Shown here in pieces: positions 1 to 8,631 of a stretch of DNA of 64,000 nt; the first letter of the stretch is position 1, and each line of letters starts with the position of its first letter. The stretch comes from Mesorhizobium sp. Lineage in GTDB: Bacteria; Pseudomonadota; Alphaproteobacteria; Rhizobiales; Rhizobiaceae. The position numbers and the translations under genes were made by a program. The DNA lies in NCBI GenBank assembly GCA_004020645.1, contig SAQL01000001.1, positions 399,176-463,175 on the forward strand, written 5' to 3'. A model generated the notes under the pieces. It was not told the origin of the DNA. It saw only the letters and a list, made by a program, of their open reading frames with translations, and searched no databases.

Positions 1-7
1 AAGCATC

Positions 8-1009
8 TCAGTTGCCGATCGTGGCGACGAGCAGGGCCTTGATCGTATGCATCCGGTTTTCGGCCTGGTCGAAGACGATCGACGCAGACGACTCGAACAC
101 CTCGTCCGTGACCTCCATGCAGTCGATGCCGTATTCCCGTGAGATGAACGCACCCACCTCCGTATCGGTGTCATGGAACGCCGGCAGGCAATGCATGAAT
201 TTGACGTGCGGGTTGCCGGCGCCAGCCATCACTTCGCGGGTTACCCGGTAGGGCGTCAAAAGACGAATGCGTTCGGCCCAGCCGGATTTGTCCTCGCCCA
301 TCGACATCCAGACGTCGGTGTAGACGAAGTCGGCGCCCTGGACGCAGCCCATCACGTCTTCGTCCAGCCTGAAGCGGCCGCCGCTATGGTCGGCGAGTTC
401 CCTGACATGGGTGCAGAATCCCTCGTCCGGCCAAAGCTCCCTGGGCGAGGCGATGCGCATGTCAATGCCGACCTTCGCTGCCCCGAGCGCCAGCGACAGC
501 GCGACATTGTCGCGACCCTCGCCGACAAAGGTCACCGTCACGTCCGAAATATGCTTGTGCGTGAACTCGCGCATGGTCATCAAATCGGCGAGGATCTGGG
601 TCGGATGCGCCTCGTCGGTGAGACCGTTATAGACGGGCACGCCGGCATGTGCGGCAAGCAATTCGGCCTGGTGCTGGCCAAAGCCCCGATATTCGATTGC
701 GTCGTACATCCGCCCGAGTACGCGGGCGGTATCCTTCATCGATTCCTTGTGGCCGATGTGGCTGCCGCTGGGACCGAAATAGGTGACATGGGCACCTTGG
801 TCATAGGCTGCCACTTCGAAGCCCGTGCGTGTGCGCGTTGAATCCTTTTCGAAGATCAGCGCGATGTTTTTGCGGGTGAGACGCGGTATCTCGTGCCCGG
901 CGAGCTTGGCCGCTTTGAGATCAGCCGCCAGCTTCAGAAGAAATCGGATCTCGTCGGCCGTGAGATCGTCCAGGGTCAGGACAGAGCGGCCGTGAAGATT
1001 GATCGACAC
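8..1009 (-). CDS. arcB: Ornithine carbamoyltransferase, catabolic
   Basis: Cytoplasmic enzyme of the arginine deiminase pathway; in the catabolic direction it splits citrulline into ornithine and carbamoyl phosphate. The protein is 333 aa, normal for the family. The carbamoyl-phosphate motif STRTR is at residues 57-61, HPTQ at about 135-138, and the ornithine-loop motif HCLP lies near the C terminus. The GTG start at 1009 is preferred because an AGGAA ribosome site precedes it and the family N terminus begins there; the frame stays open upstream to 1063. It sits 17 nt after arcA in an arcD-arcA-arcB order, which favours the catabolic role over biosynthetic argF. A carbamate kinase gene (arcC) would be expected just beyond the left edge. 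Confidence 0.92.
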   Translation of the reverse strand: MSINLHGRSVLTLDDLTADEIRFLLKLAADLKAAKLAGHEIPRLTRKNIALIFEKDSTRTRTGFEVAAYDQGAHVTYFGPSGSHIGHKESMKDTARVLGRMYDAIEYRGFGQHQAELLAAHAGVPVYNGLTDEAHPTQILADLMTMREFTHKHISDVTVTFVGEGRDNVALSLALGAAKVGIDMRIASPRELWPDEGFCTHVRELADHSGGRFRLDEDVMGCVQGADFVYTDVWMSMGEDKSGWAERIRLLTPYRVTREVMAGAGNPHVKFMHCLPAFHDTDTEVGAFISREYGIDCMEVTDEVFESSASIVFDQAENRMHTIKALLVATIGN

Positions 1010-1026
1010 GGGGATTTCCTTTCGGG

Positions 1027-2259
1027 TCAAATCGGGTCGCGGGCAATGGGACAGGTCATGCAATGCCCGCCGCCGCGACCGCGACTGAGCTCGGCGCCCT
1101 CGACGGTGATGACTTCAATCCCGGCGCGGCGCAGAAGCGTATTGGTGTAGACGTTGCGGTCGTAGCCGATGACCACGCCGGGCTCGAGAGCAACGACGTT
1201 GTTGCCATCATCCCATTGCTCGCGCTCGGCCTCATAACGGTCGCCACCGGTGGCGATGATCCGCAGCGATTTCAATCCAAGGGCTTGGGCAACAACCTCT
1301 GTGAACGGTTTTGTCTCGTCCGTGACCTCGACCGTTGCCGCTCCGTCGCCCGGCCGCAGCGAGAAGGTGCGCAGCCGCTCGACCACCGGCGGGTACATCG
1401 TGACCAGATCGCGGTCGCAGAAGGTGAAGACGGTGTCGAGATGCATGAAGCTGCGGTCCCGCGGCATCAGCGCGGCGATCACGCGCGTCGCTTCGCCAGC
1501 AGCGAACAGGCTGCGTGCGAGGCCGCCCACGGCTTGTGGCGTGGTCCGCTCTCCCATGCCGACGAGAACCGTTCCATCGCCGATGGGCATGACGTCTCCG
1601 CCTTCCAGGCTGATGCCGGTTCCCGGATCAGGTGAAACGAAGGAGATGCCGCTGTCGCGAAAGCGGGAGTGGAAGCGGTAGACGGCTTCGACATTGGCTG
1701 CTTCCGGCCGCCTCGCGGGCCAGTACATGGCATTCACCGAGGTCGAGCCATAAATCCAGCAGGAACTGTCGCGGGTGAAAAGCTGGTTCGGCAGCGGTGG
1801 AAGCACGAAGTCCTGGGGTGCGAGCGTCCTTCCGGTCAATCCTCTTGGTTCGAAAGGCAGCTCTGCGCGAGCGATGCCGCCGACAAGATAGGACGCCAGT
1901 TGCGGCGAGGGCATCTCGTTGAGCCACCCCCGCATCTCGTCGACCATGTCGAGCCCGACGACACCGGGATGGATCCGGCGATCAAGAAGCCAGTCGCGGG
2001 CCTTGGTCAGACTCATGGTGTCGGCCAGGAGTTCCCCGAACGAATGCACCACAACGCCGCGTTCCCGCAGTGCGTCGACGAAGATATCATGCTCCTGCCG
2101 TGCCTTCTTGACCCACAGGACATCGTCAAAAAGCAACGCCTTGCAATTGTCCGGCGTCAGCCTTTGCAGGCTGAGATCAGGGCGGTGCACCAGCACCTCG
2201 CGCAGCCGGCCAACTTCAGAAAGGGCGCCAAGCTTGGTCGTGGTGACAGGGGCGTTCAT
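1027..2259 (-). CDS. arcA: Arginine deiminase
   Basis: Hydrolyses arginine to citrulline and ammonia, the first step of fermentative arginine use. The product is 410 aa, the usual size. Family landmarks are visible: [15 protein letters not shown], the MHLDTVF histidine region and the C-terminal GGGHCMTCP motif with the nucleophilic cysteine. The ATG at 2259 overlaps the arcD stop codon as ATGA, so the two are translationally coupled; the longer open frame to 2460 lies inside arcD and is not needed. Together with arcD and arcB it forms a compact operon, probably driven by the FNR-type box at 3785. Confidence 0.94.
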   Translation of the reverse strand: MNAPVTTTKLGALSEVGRLREVLVHRPDLSLQRLTPDNCKALLFDDVLWVKKARQEHDIFVDALRERGVVVHSFGELLADTMSLTKARDWLLDRRIHPGVVGLDMVDEMRGWLNEMPSPQLASYLVGGIARAELPFEPRGLTGRTLAPQDFVLPPLPNQLFTRDSSCWIYGSTSVNAMYWPARRPEAANVEAVYRFHSRFRDSGISFVSPDPGTGISLEGGDVMPIGDGTVLVGMGERTTPQAVGGLARSLFAAGEATRVIAALMPRDRSFMHLDTVFTFCDRDLVTMYPPVVERLRTFSLRPGDGAATVEVTDETKPFTEVVAQALGLKSLRIIATGGDRYEAEREQWDDGNNVVALEPGVVIGYDRNVYTNTLLRRAGIEVITVEGAELSRGRGGGHCMTCPIARDPI

Positions 2260-3722
2260 AGCGGGTTGATGCTCCCGTTCCAGATGAGGTAGGCGGCAGC
2301 GATACCGGCGAGGGCGAGCGATGCGGCGAGTGCTGCTTCGGCAGGATGGAAGATGCGCTGGTTGGTTTCGCGGCGCGCCCAGATGAAGAAGAGGATGCCG
2401 GGCGCATAGAGGATCGCGCACATGAACAGGTAGGCGGGTCCAGCCGCGTAGACGAGCCACAGTCCGTAGACCGTCGCCAGCAGTCCGGCGAAAAGCGGAC
2501 CGGCACGCTGCTCGCTGTTCGCGTAGCTCTCCCCGGTCAGCGCGAGCTTGGCCGCGTAGGCTCCAGAAAAGATGTAAGGCACCAGGATGGCTGCGGATGC
2601 GATGTAGAACAGCGCCTGATAGGTGCTTTGCGCGACGAGCGTGATCACCAGGAATGCCTGGACCAGCAGGTTGGTGATCAAGAGCGAGGTCGACGGCACA
2701 CCACGCTCGCTCTCCCGGCCGAAGAATTTCGGCATCGTCCCGTCCTTGGCGGCGACATGCGGGATTTCCGCGGCAAGCAACGTCCAGCTCAGGAAGGCGC
2801 CGACCACCGACACGACAAGCGCGATGTTGATGAGGATGGCTCCCCAGGGCCCGACAACCGCCTCCAGCACGCCTGCCATAGAGGGGTTCTTCAGCGCGGC
2901 GAGCTCAGGCTGGCTCAAAATGCCGAGCGACAGCAAGGAGACCAGGGCATAGAGCGTGAGGCAGGTGAAGAAGCCCAGAACGGTCGCCATAGCTATGTCC
3001 TTCCGGCGTTCGGCCCGGCCGGAGAATACGCTGGCGCCTTCGATGCCGATGAACACCCACAGCGTCACCAACATCGTGCTTTTCACTTGTGCGGTAATCG
3101 AGCCGAGACTGGCGTTGCCAAACCCGGTGAAGTCGAGCGACCAAACTTCCAGCTTGAACGCGACTCCGACGACTCCCACGAACAGAACAATCGGAGCGAT
3201 CTTTGCCACCGTGACAATGACGTTCACGATCGCTGCCTGCCGGATGCCGGCGAGAACCAGGGCGTGGATCAGCCACAGCAGGATCGATGCACCGAGCACC
3301 GCCTGCCAAGTGTTTCCGTCACCGAAGGCCGGAAAGAAATAGGACAGCGCGCTGAAAACGATCACCGCGTAGGAGACATTACCGACCCAGGCGCTGATCC
3401 AGTAGCCCCAGGCGCTGTTGAAGCCAATGAAGGGGCCGAAGCCAGCCTTGGCATAGGCATAGGGGCCGGCGTCGAGTTCGGGCTTGCGGGTTGCGAGCGA
3501 CTGATAGACGAAGACCAACGCCAGCATGCCGATCGCGGTGATGGCCCAGCCAATCAGGACGGCAAGAGGACCGGCGCCGGCCGCCATATTCTGCGGTAGG
3601 CTGAACACGCCAGAGCCGACCATCGAACCGATCACCAGTGCGGTGAGCGAACCCACTCGGAGCTTTGTCGCTGCTGCGGTCGTCACCTTTCGGATAGGGA
3701 TGTTGATTCCAGCGGTAGTCAT
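2256..3722 (-). CDS. arcD: Arginine/ornithine antiporter, APC family
   Basis: Integral membrane antiporter that brings in arginine and exports ornithine, feeding the deiminase pathway. The product is 488 aa with about 12 to 13 hydrophobic segments. The first membrane helix carries the APC-type glycine-rich motif ([14 protein letters not shown]). The ATG at 3722 is chosen because GGGAGAG lies just upstream; in-frame starts at 3758 and 3740 are less well supported. The stop overlaps the arcA start by 4 nt. An FNR-type box lies 62 nt upstream of the start. Confidence 0.9.
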   Translation of the reverse strand: MTTAGINIPIRKVTTAAATKLRVGSLTALVIGSMVGSGVFSLPQNMAAGAGPLAVLIGWAITAIGMLALVFVYQSLATRKPELDAGPYAYAKAGFGPFIGFNSAWGYWISAWVGNVSYAVIVFSALSYFFPAFGDGNTWQAVLGASILLWLIHALVLAGIRQAAIVNVIVTVAKIAPIVLFVGVVGVAFKLEVWSLDFTGFGNASLGSITAQVKSTMLVTLWVFIGIEGASVFSGRAERRKDIAMATVLGFFTCLTLYALVSLLSLGILSQPELAALKNPSMAGVLEAVVGPWGAILINIALVVSVVGAFLSWTLLAAEIPHVAAKDGTMPKFFGRESERGVPSTSLLITNLLVQAFLVITLVAQSTYQALFYIASAAILVPYIFSGAYAAKLALTGESYANSEQRAGPLFAGLLATVYGLWLVYAAGPAYLFMCAILYAPGILFFIWARRETNQRIFHPAEAALAASLALAGIAAAYLIWNGSINPL

Positions 3723-3784
3723 GATGCTCTCCCGTTGCATGGCGTTGATGGGAGGCAATAAACAGAGAAGGAGGGGCGGCCGCT

Positions 3785-3798
3785 TTGATGCCGGTCAA
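3785..3798. promoter_or_regulatory. FNR/FixK-type box upstream of arcDAB
   Basis: TTGATGCCGGTCAA fits TTGAT-N4-GTCAA, the classic rhizobial FixK half-site pair. It ends 62 nt upstream of the arcD ATG, a usual place for an activator site. A second, weaker match (TTGATGGGAGGCAA at 3745-3758) lies too close to the start to be preferred. Confidence 0.75.
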
Positions 3799-3995
3799 AG
3801 AGAATTTGTCCTCGCTGCATCCGAACTATTGGATTTCGCAAAGGTCCCGAGAGGTCTGGAATGTTGTGTTCATGCGTGTCGTCAGAAGACGGTCCGGCCC
3901 ACGCTGGCTCCTGGCCCCAGAACGTCTAGGCGATGCGTTGCCTCGTTCAATCAAGGTTTCGGTTTGGAGCAATCAAGCACGTTGGGCTTAGCCTT

Positions 3996-4009
3996 TTGAT
4001 CTCCATCAA
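3996..4009. promoter_or_regulatory. FNR/FixK-type box upstream of the BON-domain gene
   Basis: TTGATCTCCATCAA is a perfect inverted repeat TTGAT-N4-ATCAA, 78 nt upstream of the ATG at 4088. It faces the BON and alcohol dehydrogenase genes. Confidence 0.8.
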
Positions 4010-4087
4010 CGCGCCATCCGCCACATCTCTGCATGTTTAACATCGTCAACAGAGTGGGTGCGACCCGCTCGGAACAGAGGTGCAAGT

Positions 4088-4735
4088 ATGAACGACAATA
4101 CTTTGCGACAGAACGTCATCTTTGAGCTGGAGTTCCAGCCCAGCATCGACGCGGCCAATATCGGCGTCGCTGTCGATAACGGGGTAGTCACACTGACCGG
4201 CCATGTCTCGACCTATGCGCAGAAAGCCACGGCGGAAAAAGCGGTCCTTTGCGTCAAGGGCGTAAAAGGTGTCGCCCAAGAGATCGAAGTGCGGCCTATC
4301 GGCAGCAATGTCACGGCGGACGATGAGATCGCCAAGCGGGCTTTGCACACGATTAGCTGGAACACGGTGGTCCCCGACGGAGCGGTGCAGGTCCAAGTCC
4401 AGAATGGCTGGGTGACCCTCACCGGCAAGGTGGAATGGCAGTATCAGAAAGCCGCCGCTGCCGCTGCCATTCGGTATTTGGCGGGCGTGCTCGGCGTCTA
4501 CAACCAAATCGAGGTGAAGCCGCAAGCATCAGTGGGTGATGTGAAAAAGCGCATCGAAGATGCACTGAAACGCAACGCCGAAGTCGAGGCGCAGGCAATA
4601 AATGTCAAAGTGTCCGATGGCAGGGTTACGCTAGAAGGCAAGGTCAACAGTTGGGCCGAGCGTCGCACAACGGAACGGGCCGCCTGGGCTGTACCCGGCG
4701 TGCGCATGGTCGAAGACCTCATTACAATCGCCTGA
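4088..4735 (+). CDS. BON-domain protein, OsmY-like
   Basis: 215 aa made of three consecutive BON domains (about residues 5-73, 78-145 and 148-214), each with the pattern V-x-V-x-(N/D)-G-x-V-T-L-x-G. BON domains bind phospholipid or other surfaces in osmotic and envelope stress proteins of the OsmY class. No clear signal peptide is visible, so location is uncertain. The ATG at 4088 follows a GAGGTG ribosome site; the longer frame to 4058 lacks one. An FNR/FixK box 78 nt upstream suggests low-oxygen induction, and the alcohol dehydrogenase gene follows after 73 nt. Confidence 0.85.
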   Translation: MNDNTLRQNVIFELEFQPSIDAANIGVAVDNGVVTLTGHVSTYAQKATAEKAVLCVKGVKGVAQEIEVRPIGSNVTADDEIAKRALHTISWNTVVPDGAVQVQVQNGWVTLTGKVEWQYQKAAAAAAIRYLAGVLGVYNQIEVKPQASVGDVKKRIEDALKRNAEVEAQAINVKVSDGRVTLEGKVNSWAERRTTERAAWAVPGVRMVEDLITIA

Positions 4736-4808
4736 TACGTAGCAGCGTCAAAGGGAAGTGAATCGTCATCCGCTTTCTTTTGTTTTTGCGGAATGCATAG
4801 GAGGTGTC

Positions 4809-5792
4809 ATGAAAGCCATGGTGCTTGAAAGCATCGGCACTCCCTTGAAGCTGATCGAGAGACCCGATCCCATTCCTGGGGTGGGCGAAATCAGGTCGAA
4901 AGTCGAGGCATGCGCAATCTGTCGGACCGATCTGCATGTAGTTGATGGTGATCTCCCTCATCCAAACCTGCCGGTCATTCCAGGTCATGAAATTGTCGGC
5001 GTCATTGATTCTGTTGGTGAGGGGGTCGCGAGCTCCCGACTTGGGCGGAGAGTCGGCGTGCCTTGGCTCGGGCATACGTGTGGCCACTGCCCCTATTGCG
5101 CCGCAGGGAGTGAAAATCTCTGCGACCAGCCACTGTTCACCGGCTATACACGCGATGGCGGTTTCGCCAGCCATGTCATCGCCGACGAGCATTTCGCCTT
5201 CGACCTGGATGCCGATGCAGATGCGGTGTCGTTGGCGCCGCTGCTTTGCGCCGGTCTTATCGGTTGGCGGTGCCTGAACAAAGCCGGCGAAGGCAAGCTG
5301 CTCGCGATCTATGGCTTCGGCGCTGCCGCGCACATCATCGCCCAGATCGCTATCTGGCAGGATCGTAAGGTCTTCGCTTTCACGCGGCCTGGCGACGAGG
5401 ACGCACAGGCATTTGCGCGCTCGCTCGGCGCCACCTGGGCCGGCGGTTCGGATGAACATCCGCCCAAGCAGCTCGATGCCGCGATTATCTTCGCTCCTGT
5501 TGGTGCTTTGGTACCAAACGCGCTGCGAGCCGTGCGGAAGGGCGGCCGGGTCGTGTGCGGCGGTATTCACATGAGTGACATTCCAGCGATGCCGTATCGA
5601 TTGCTCTGGGAAGAGCGTGAATTGGTGTCAGTCGCAAACCTGACTCGCCACGATGCAGAAGAGTTCTTTCCCGTTGCGAAGATCGCGCAGGTTCGCACAC
5701 ATACAAAGGTCTATTCGTTGGAACAGGCAAACCTAGCATTGGACGACCTGCGTGCCGGCAGATTGAGTGGTGCCGCCGTCCTGGTGCCGTGA
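4809..5792 (+). CDS. Zinc-dependent alcohol dehydrogenase
   Basis: 327 aa MDR-family dehydrogenase, probably oxidising an alcohol or reducing an aldehyde with NAD(P). Catalytic zinc ligands are recognisable in ICRTD and GHE near the N terminus; the structural zinc lobe has the spaced cysteines CGHCPYC followed by ENLC; the Rossmann turn is GFGAAAH. The start at 4809 has a strong AGGAGG site. It lies behind the FNR-boxed BON gene and may be cotranscribed, which would fit a role in fermentative redox balance. The natural substrate cannot be read from the sequence. Confidence 0.87.
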   Translation: MKAMVLESIGTPLKLIERPDPIPGVGEIRSKVEACAICRTDLHVVDGDLPHPNLPVIPGHEIVGVIDSVGEGVASSRLGRRVGVPWLGHTCGHCPYCAAGSENLCDQPLFTGYTRDGGFASHVIADEHFAFDLDADADAVSLAPLLCAGLIGWRCLNKAGEGKLLAIYGFGAAAHIIAQIAIWQDRKVFAFTRPGDEDAQAFARSLGATWAGGSDEHPPKQLDAAIIFAPVGALVPNALRAVRKGGRVVCGGIHMSDIPAMPYRLLWEERELVSVANLTRHDAEEFFPVAKIAQVRTHTKVYSLEQANLALDDLRAGRLSGAAVLVP

Positions 5793-5806
5793 TCTACTCC
5801 AACCGA

Positions 5807-6397
5807 CTATCTGGCCCGCGCACCAAGCCTGCGCATTTGTCCGAGCCATTTCGCGCGCGTCGCGTCGCTTGCGCCCGCGACCATGCCGAACAACGTCTCG
5901 CGTACCGGACTGATGCCGACAAAATGGAGTATGCTTCGCCGCATGCCAGCAATGCCGTGGCCGAGGAACCAGAGCTGGTAGAGAAGGGAAGGCATGCCCA
6001 TTGTCACCACGAGCCGGGCGGAGCGGCCGCGAAGTAGCGTCTTGGTAAAGCCTCTACCCTTGTCCGGATAGGCGAAGGCCGTTCCCGGCCGCATGACCTG
6101 TTCCAGAAATGCCTTGAGCAAGGCCGGCATGGTCCCGAGCCAAAGTGGAAAGACAAAGACGATGTGCTCCGCCCAGACGATCGCCCCGGCGGCGTCCTTC
6201 AGGCTGTCGGGTATCGCGCCGTGTTCGAACTCCTGCATCGTGCGCAGCATCGGAAAATCGAGCGCTGCCAGATCGATTTGTCGCACGACATGTCCCGCCT
6301 GTTTTGCGCCCTCGGCATAGGCTTGCGCCAGACCGCGGCAGAGGCGGTCCGGAGACGGGTCGGGATGGCCGACCACAACCAGGATGCGTCGCGACAT
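5807..6397 (-). CDS. NAD(P)H:quinone oxidoreductase-like flavodoxin-fold protein
   Basis: 196 aa. The start MSRRILVVVGHPDPSPDR and the core FVFPLWLGTMPALLKAFLEQVMRPG match the NQO1/MdaB/KefF-like FMN or FAD flavoprotein family that performs two-electron reduction of quinones. It converges on the alcohol dehydrogenase with 14 nt between stop codons and lies directly downstream of the 128-aa FNR-boxed gene (27 nt gap), so it may share that promoter. Substrate unknown. Confidence 0.82.
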   Translation of the reverse strand: MSRRILVVVGHPDPSPDRLCRGLAQAYAEGAKQAGHVVRQIDLAALDFPMLRTMQEFEHGAIPDSLKDAAGAIVWAEHIVFVFPLWLGTMPALLKAFLEQVMRPGTAFAYPDKGRGFTKTLLRGRSARLVVTMGMPSLLYQLWFLGHGIAGMRRSILHFVGISPVRETLFGMVAGASDATRAKWLGQMRRLGARAR

Positions 6398-6424
6398 GAG
6401 TTGCTCCCGGCGTTGTTTGGAACG

Positions 6425-6811
6425 CTAAGGCCGTTCGACCCGTGCCACCTGATAGGTGTGCATGGCGCCGTTGCGTTCGATTGACACGTATTCGCCGGTC
6501 ACGAAACGCTCGCCGCCGAGATGGAAGCCGATCTCGTCGTCGCGGTCGCCCTCGGCATAATCGAAATACCACTGTCCGCCCGGCTTGCGACGCAGCCGGC
6601 CGATGAGATCTTGTTCACCGGTGCGGAAGCGGCGAACGCGGCATGCTGCATTATGCTCCTTCCACTCGTCCGGGTCGATCCGACCGTCACCGTTCAATGG
6701 AGCGAGCACGTCATAGCCCTCCTCGCGGTCACCTTCCGGATGTCCCTTTTCACGGGCAAGCAGCAACCGGACATGGCGAAATTTCGGGGTAAGATCCTTC
6801 AGATTGGTCAT
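6425..6811 (-). CDS. Conserved-looking hypothetical protein, FNR-boxed
   Basis: 128 aa with no signal peptide or membrane segment and no family I recognise. It is strongly charged. The stretch NGDGRIDPDEW resembles a single EF-hand calcium loop (D-x-D-G-x-I-D-x-x-E), and the C-terminal half looks like a small beta-rich domain (GEYVSIERNG, MHTYQVARVE). The ATG at 6811 has an AAAGGAG site. An FNR/FixK box ends 48 nt upstream, so expression at low oxygen is likely. The quinone oxidoreductase gene follows 27 nt downstream. Confidence 0.75.
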   Translation of the reverse strand: MTNLKDLTPKFRHVRLLLAREKGHPEGDREEGYDVLAPLNGDGRIDPDEWKEHNAACRVRRFRTGEQDLIGRLRRKPGGQWYFDYAEGDRDDEIGFHLGGERFVTGEYVSIERNGAMHTYQVARVERP

Positions 6812-6859
6812 GGCGAACTCCTTTGACGGAGTTTCATAGCGCCGCGACCAGACTTGGCC

Positions 6860-6873
6860 TTGATCCGCATCAA
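6860..6873. promoter_or_regulatory. FNR/FixK-type box upstream of the 128-aa gene
   Basis: TTGATCCGCATCAA is a perfect TTGAT-N4-ATCAA palindrome, 48 nt upstream of the ATG at 6811 and 23 nt after the end of the MgtC-like gene. Confidence 0.8.
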
Positions 6874-6896
6874 AGGGCTGGGACGTCCTGGCGCTA

Positions 6897-8150
6897 TCAG
6901 ACGTTCAGTGGCAGCAACATCGCGCCATAGCCGGCCACTGCGGCGACCAGAGTTGCCCCGGCCAGTGGCAACCAGAACCTGAGCGGGCCGATAAATATCG
7001 CCAGCGACAGGCGACCGATCGCGTTTGCCGCCAGCGCCGCGAGTACCGCCTGACCTACGGTCTCGACAGGGATCGATTGCTTGACCAGGCGCAATGCGCT
7101 GAGCACCGAGACGTCGACATCGAACGTGCCTGCAAGAGCCGAGCTCGCCAGCAAACCGCGCCCGCCGAATTGAGCAGCCAATGCAGCACTCGCGGTGGCG
7201 ACAACCGCAAAGAGCAGGGCAAACAGCAGCAGCGGGCCCAATTCGAATGGATTGCGTGCCAGCGCACCGCTCTTTTGATCCCGGCCGTCTCGGGCCAGCA
7301 AGAAGACACCGCAGGCGGCGAAGACGATTGCTGCGGCAATTGCCGGAATGGCGACCGCTGCGAAGACGCTTGGCTCGACGATCAGTACCACAGCCCAAAC
7401 GCGCAGCACCGAGACCATCGCCGCCAGCGAAGCAGCGCCGGCGAGCGGCCGTGGATTGCTTGCGGATGCGGCGTTGCGGGCTAGCGCCATGGTCACGGCG
7501 GTGGACGAGACGATTGCACCAGTGAGCGAGCTGACGAGCAGACCGCGGGTGGTTCCCAGGACGCGAACGGCGACATAACCAGCGAACGATATCGACGCCA
7601 TCAGCACCGTGAGGAACCAGACCTCGCACGGGTTGAAGCCGCCCCACGGGTCGATCGTCCGGTTTGGCAGCAAGGGCAAAACGATCGCGGTCATCGCCGC
7701 CAGGATCAGCGCCGAACGAAGCTCGATCCAGGTCAATCGCTTCAAGAGACCGTGCAGGATCTCGCGACTGGCAAGGACTGCTGCGAGCGCCGCCCCTCCG
7801 GCGGCCGCAACCCGGTAATCACCGGCGACGGAAAGTGCACCGAGCGCGAACACGCCAAGGCCCGCTATTACTGCCGTAACGCTGAAATCCTCGTCATGGG
7901 CAGCCTCGCGCGCCTTGTACCAGGCGAAGATTGCCGCAAACGCGATGAAGCCACCGACCAGCACGGAAACTGCGTCGAGCGTATCGGCCAGCGCTGCGAG
8001 AATGCCGCCGAGCAGGCCGGATATGCCGAATGTTCGAATCCCGGCCGTGCGGCTGTGGTCGGGTTCGTCCCGCTCGCGCCAGCCACGTTCCAGCCCGACG
8101 AGGAGGCCTATTGCCAGCGCCAGTCCGAGCCGTGCGATGAGCGGATCCAC
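6897..8150 (-). CDS. MgtC/SapB-family membrane protein with DUF4010-type region
   Basis: 417 aa polytopic membrane protein. The N-terminal 140 residues carry the MgtC/SapB signature (LALAIGLLVGLERGWRER, then RTFGISGLLGG); the remaining 270 residues hold further hydrophobic segments of the DUF4010 type. Family members are tied to Mg2+ limitation, acid or membrane stress, but the transported species is unknown. The start is a GTG at 8150, 12 nt after trxC, in a P-type ATPase-trxC-mgtC order that looks like one operon. Confidence 0.82.
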   Translation of the reverse strand: MDPLIARLGLALAIGLLVGLERGWRERDEPDHSRTAGIRTFGISGLLGGILAALADTLDAVSVLVGGFIAFAAIFAWYKAREAAHDEDFSVTAVIAGLGVFALGALSVAGDYRVAAAGGAALAAVLASREILHGLLKRLTWIELRSALILAAMTAIVLPLLPNRTIDPWGGFNPCEVWFLTVLMASISFAGYVAVRVLGTTRGLLVSSLTGAIVSSTAVTMALARNAASASNPRPLAGAASLAAMVSVLRVWAVVLIVEPSVFAAVAIPAIAAAIVFAACGVFLLARDGRDQKSGALARNPFELGPLLLFALLFAVVATASAALAAQFGGRGLLASSALAGTFDVDVSVLSALRLVKQSIPVETVGQAVLAALAANAIGRLSLAIFIGPLRFWLPLAGATLVAAVAGYGAMLLPLNV

Positions 8151-8162
8151 GACGTGCGGCTT

Positions 8163-8618
8163 TCAGGCTGCGGCGGTCGGCAGGTGATCGCGGACCCACC
8201 TGACGATCTGCCCCGCCGTCATGGCGCCGGATGTGCGCGCAACCTCCTGTCCGCCATGGAAGAGGATCATGGTCGGGATGCTGCGAATGCCGAGCCTGGC
8301 TGCCACGGCCTGCTCATTATCGGAGTTGAGCTTGATCAGGCGAATATGCGGCTCCAGTTCGTTTGCTGCCGCTTCATAGGCCGGCGCCATCATCTTGCAA
8401 GGGCCGCACCATAGTGCCCAGATGTCGACGACAACGGGGAGGCTGCTTCGCTTGACCTGGCGATCGAAGCCCTGTGCGTCGACGTCTTCGGCATGACCCG
8501 AGAACAGCTTGGAGCCGCACTTTCCGCATTTCGCGCCCCCGGCATTGCGCGACGGCGGCAGGCGATTGACACCGCCGCATTTGCCGCAAACCACCAGATT
8601 TTCCTGCGCCATGGCCAT
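8163..8618 (-). CDS. trxC: Thioredoxin 2
   Basis: 151 aa cytoplasmic thioredoxin. It has the extra N-terminal zinc-finger region with two CGKCG pairs (Cys11/14 and Cys31/34) and the redox centre WCGPC at residues 70-74, plus the cis-proline region SIPT. The ATG at 8618 follows AGGTGA. Its place between a metal P-type ATPase (13 nt gap) and an MgtC-like gene suggests a shared stress operon. Confidence 0.93.
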   Translation of the reverse strand: MAMAQENLVVCGKCGGVNRLPPSRNAGGAKCGKCGSKLFSGHAEDVDAQGFDRQVKRSSLPVVVDIWALWCGPCKMMAPAYEAAANELEPHIRLIKLNSDNEQAVAARLGIRSIPTMILFHGGQEVARTSGAMTAGQIVRWVRDHLPTAAA

Positions 8619-8631
8619 TCACCTGCTTCAA

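Larger units (their letters stand above)
3723..4087. other. Divergent intergenic region arcD / BON gene
   Basis: 365 bp without a convincing gene. It holds two FNR/FixK-type boxes, one close to arcD (3785-3798) and one close to the BON-domain gene (3996-4009), so it probably carries two back-to-back promoters. Short open frames on the plus strand lack family similarity that I can recognise and ribosome sites. Confidence 0.7.

Noticed and set aside
173-841. Long plus-strand open frames opposite arcB, arcA, arcD, trbE and similar
   Set aside because: They mirror real genes in high-GC DNA, lack ribosome sites and encode Arg/Gly/His-rich sequence without family motifs.
3745-3758. TTGATGGGAGGCAA as a second arcD box
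   Set aside because: The right half is poor and the site is only 22 nt from the start codon, overlapping the leader; the site at 3785 is better.
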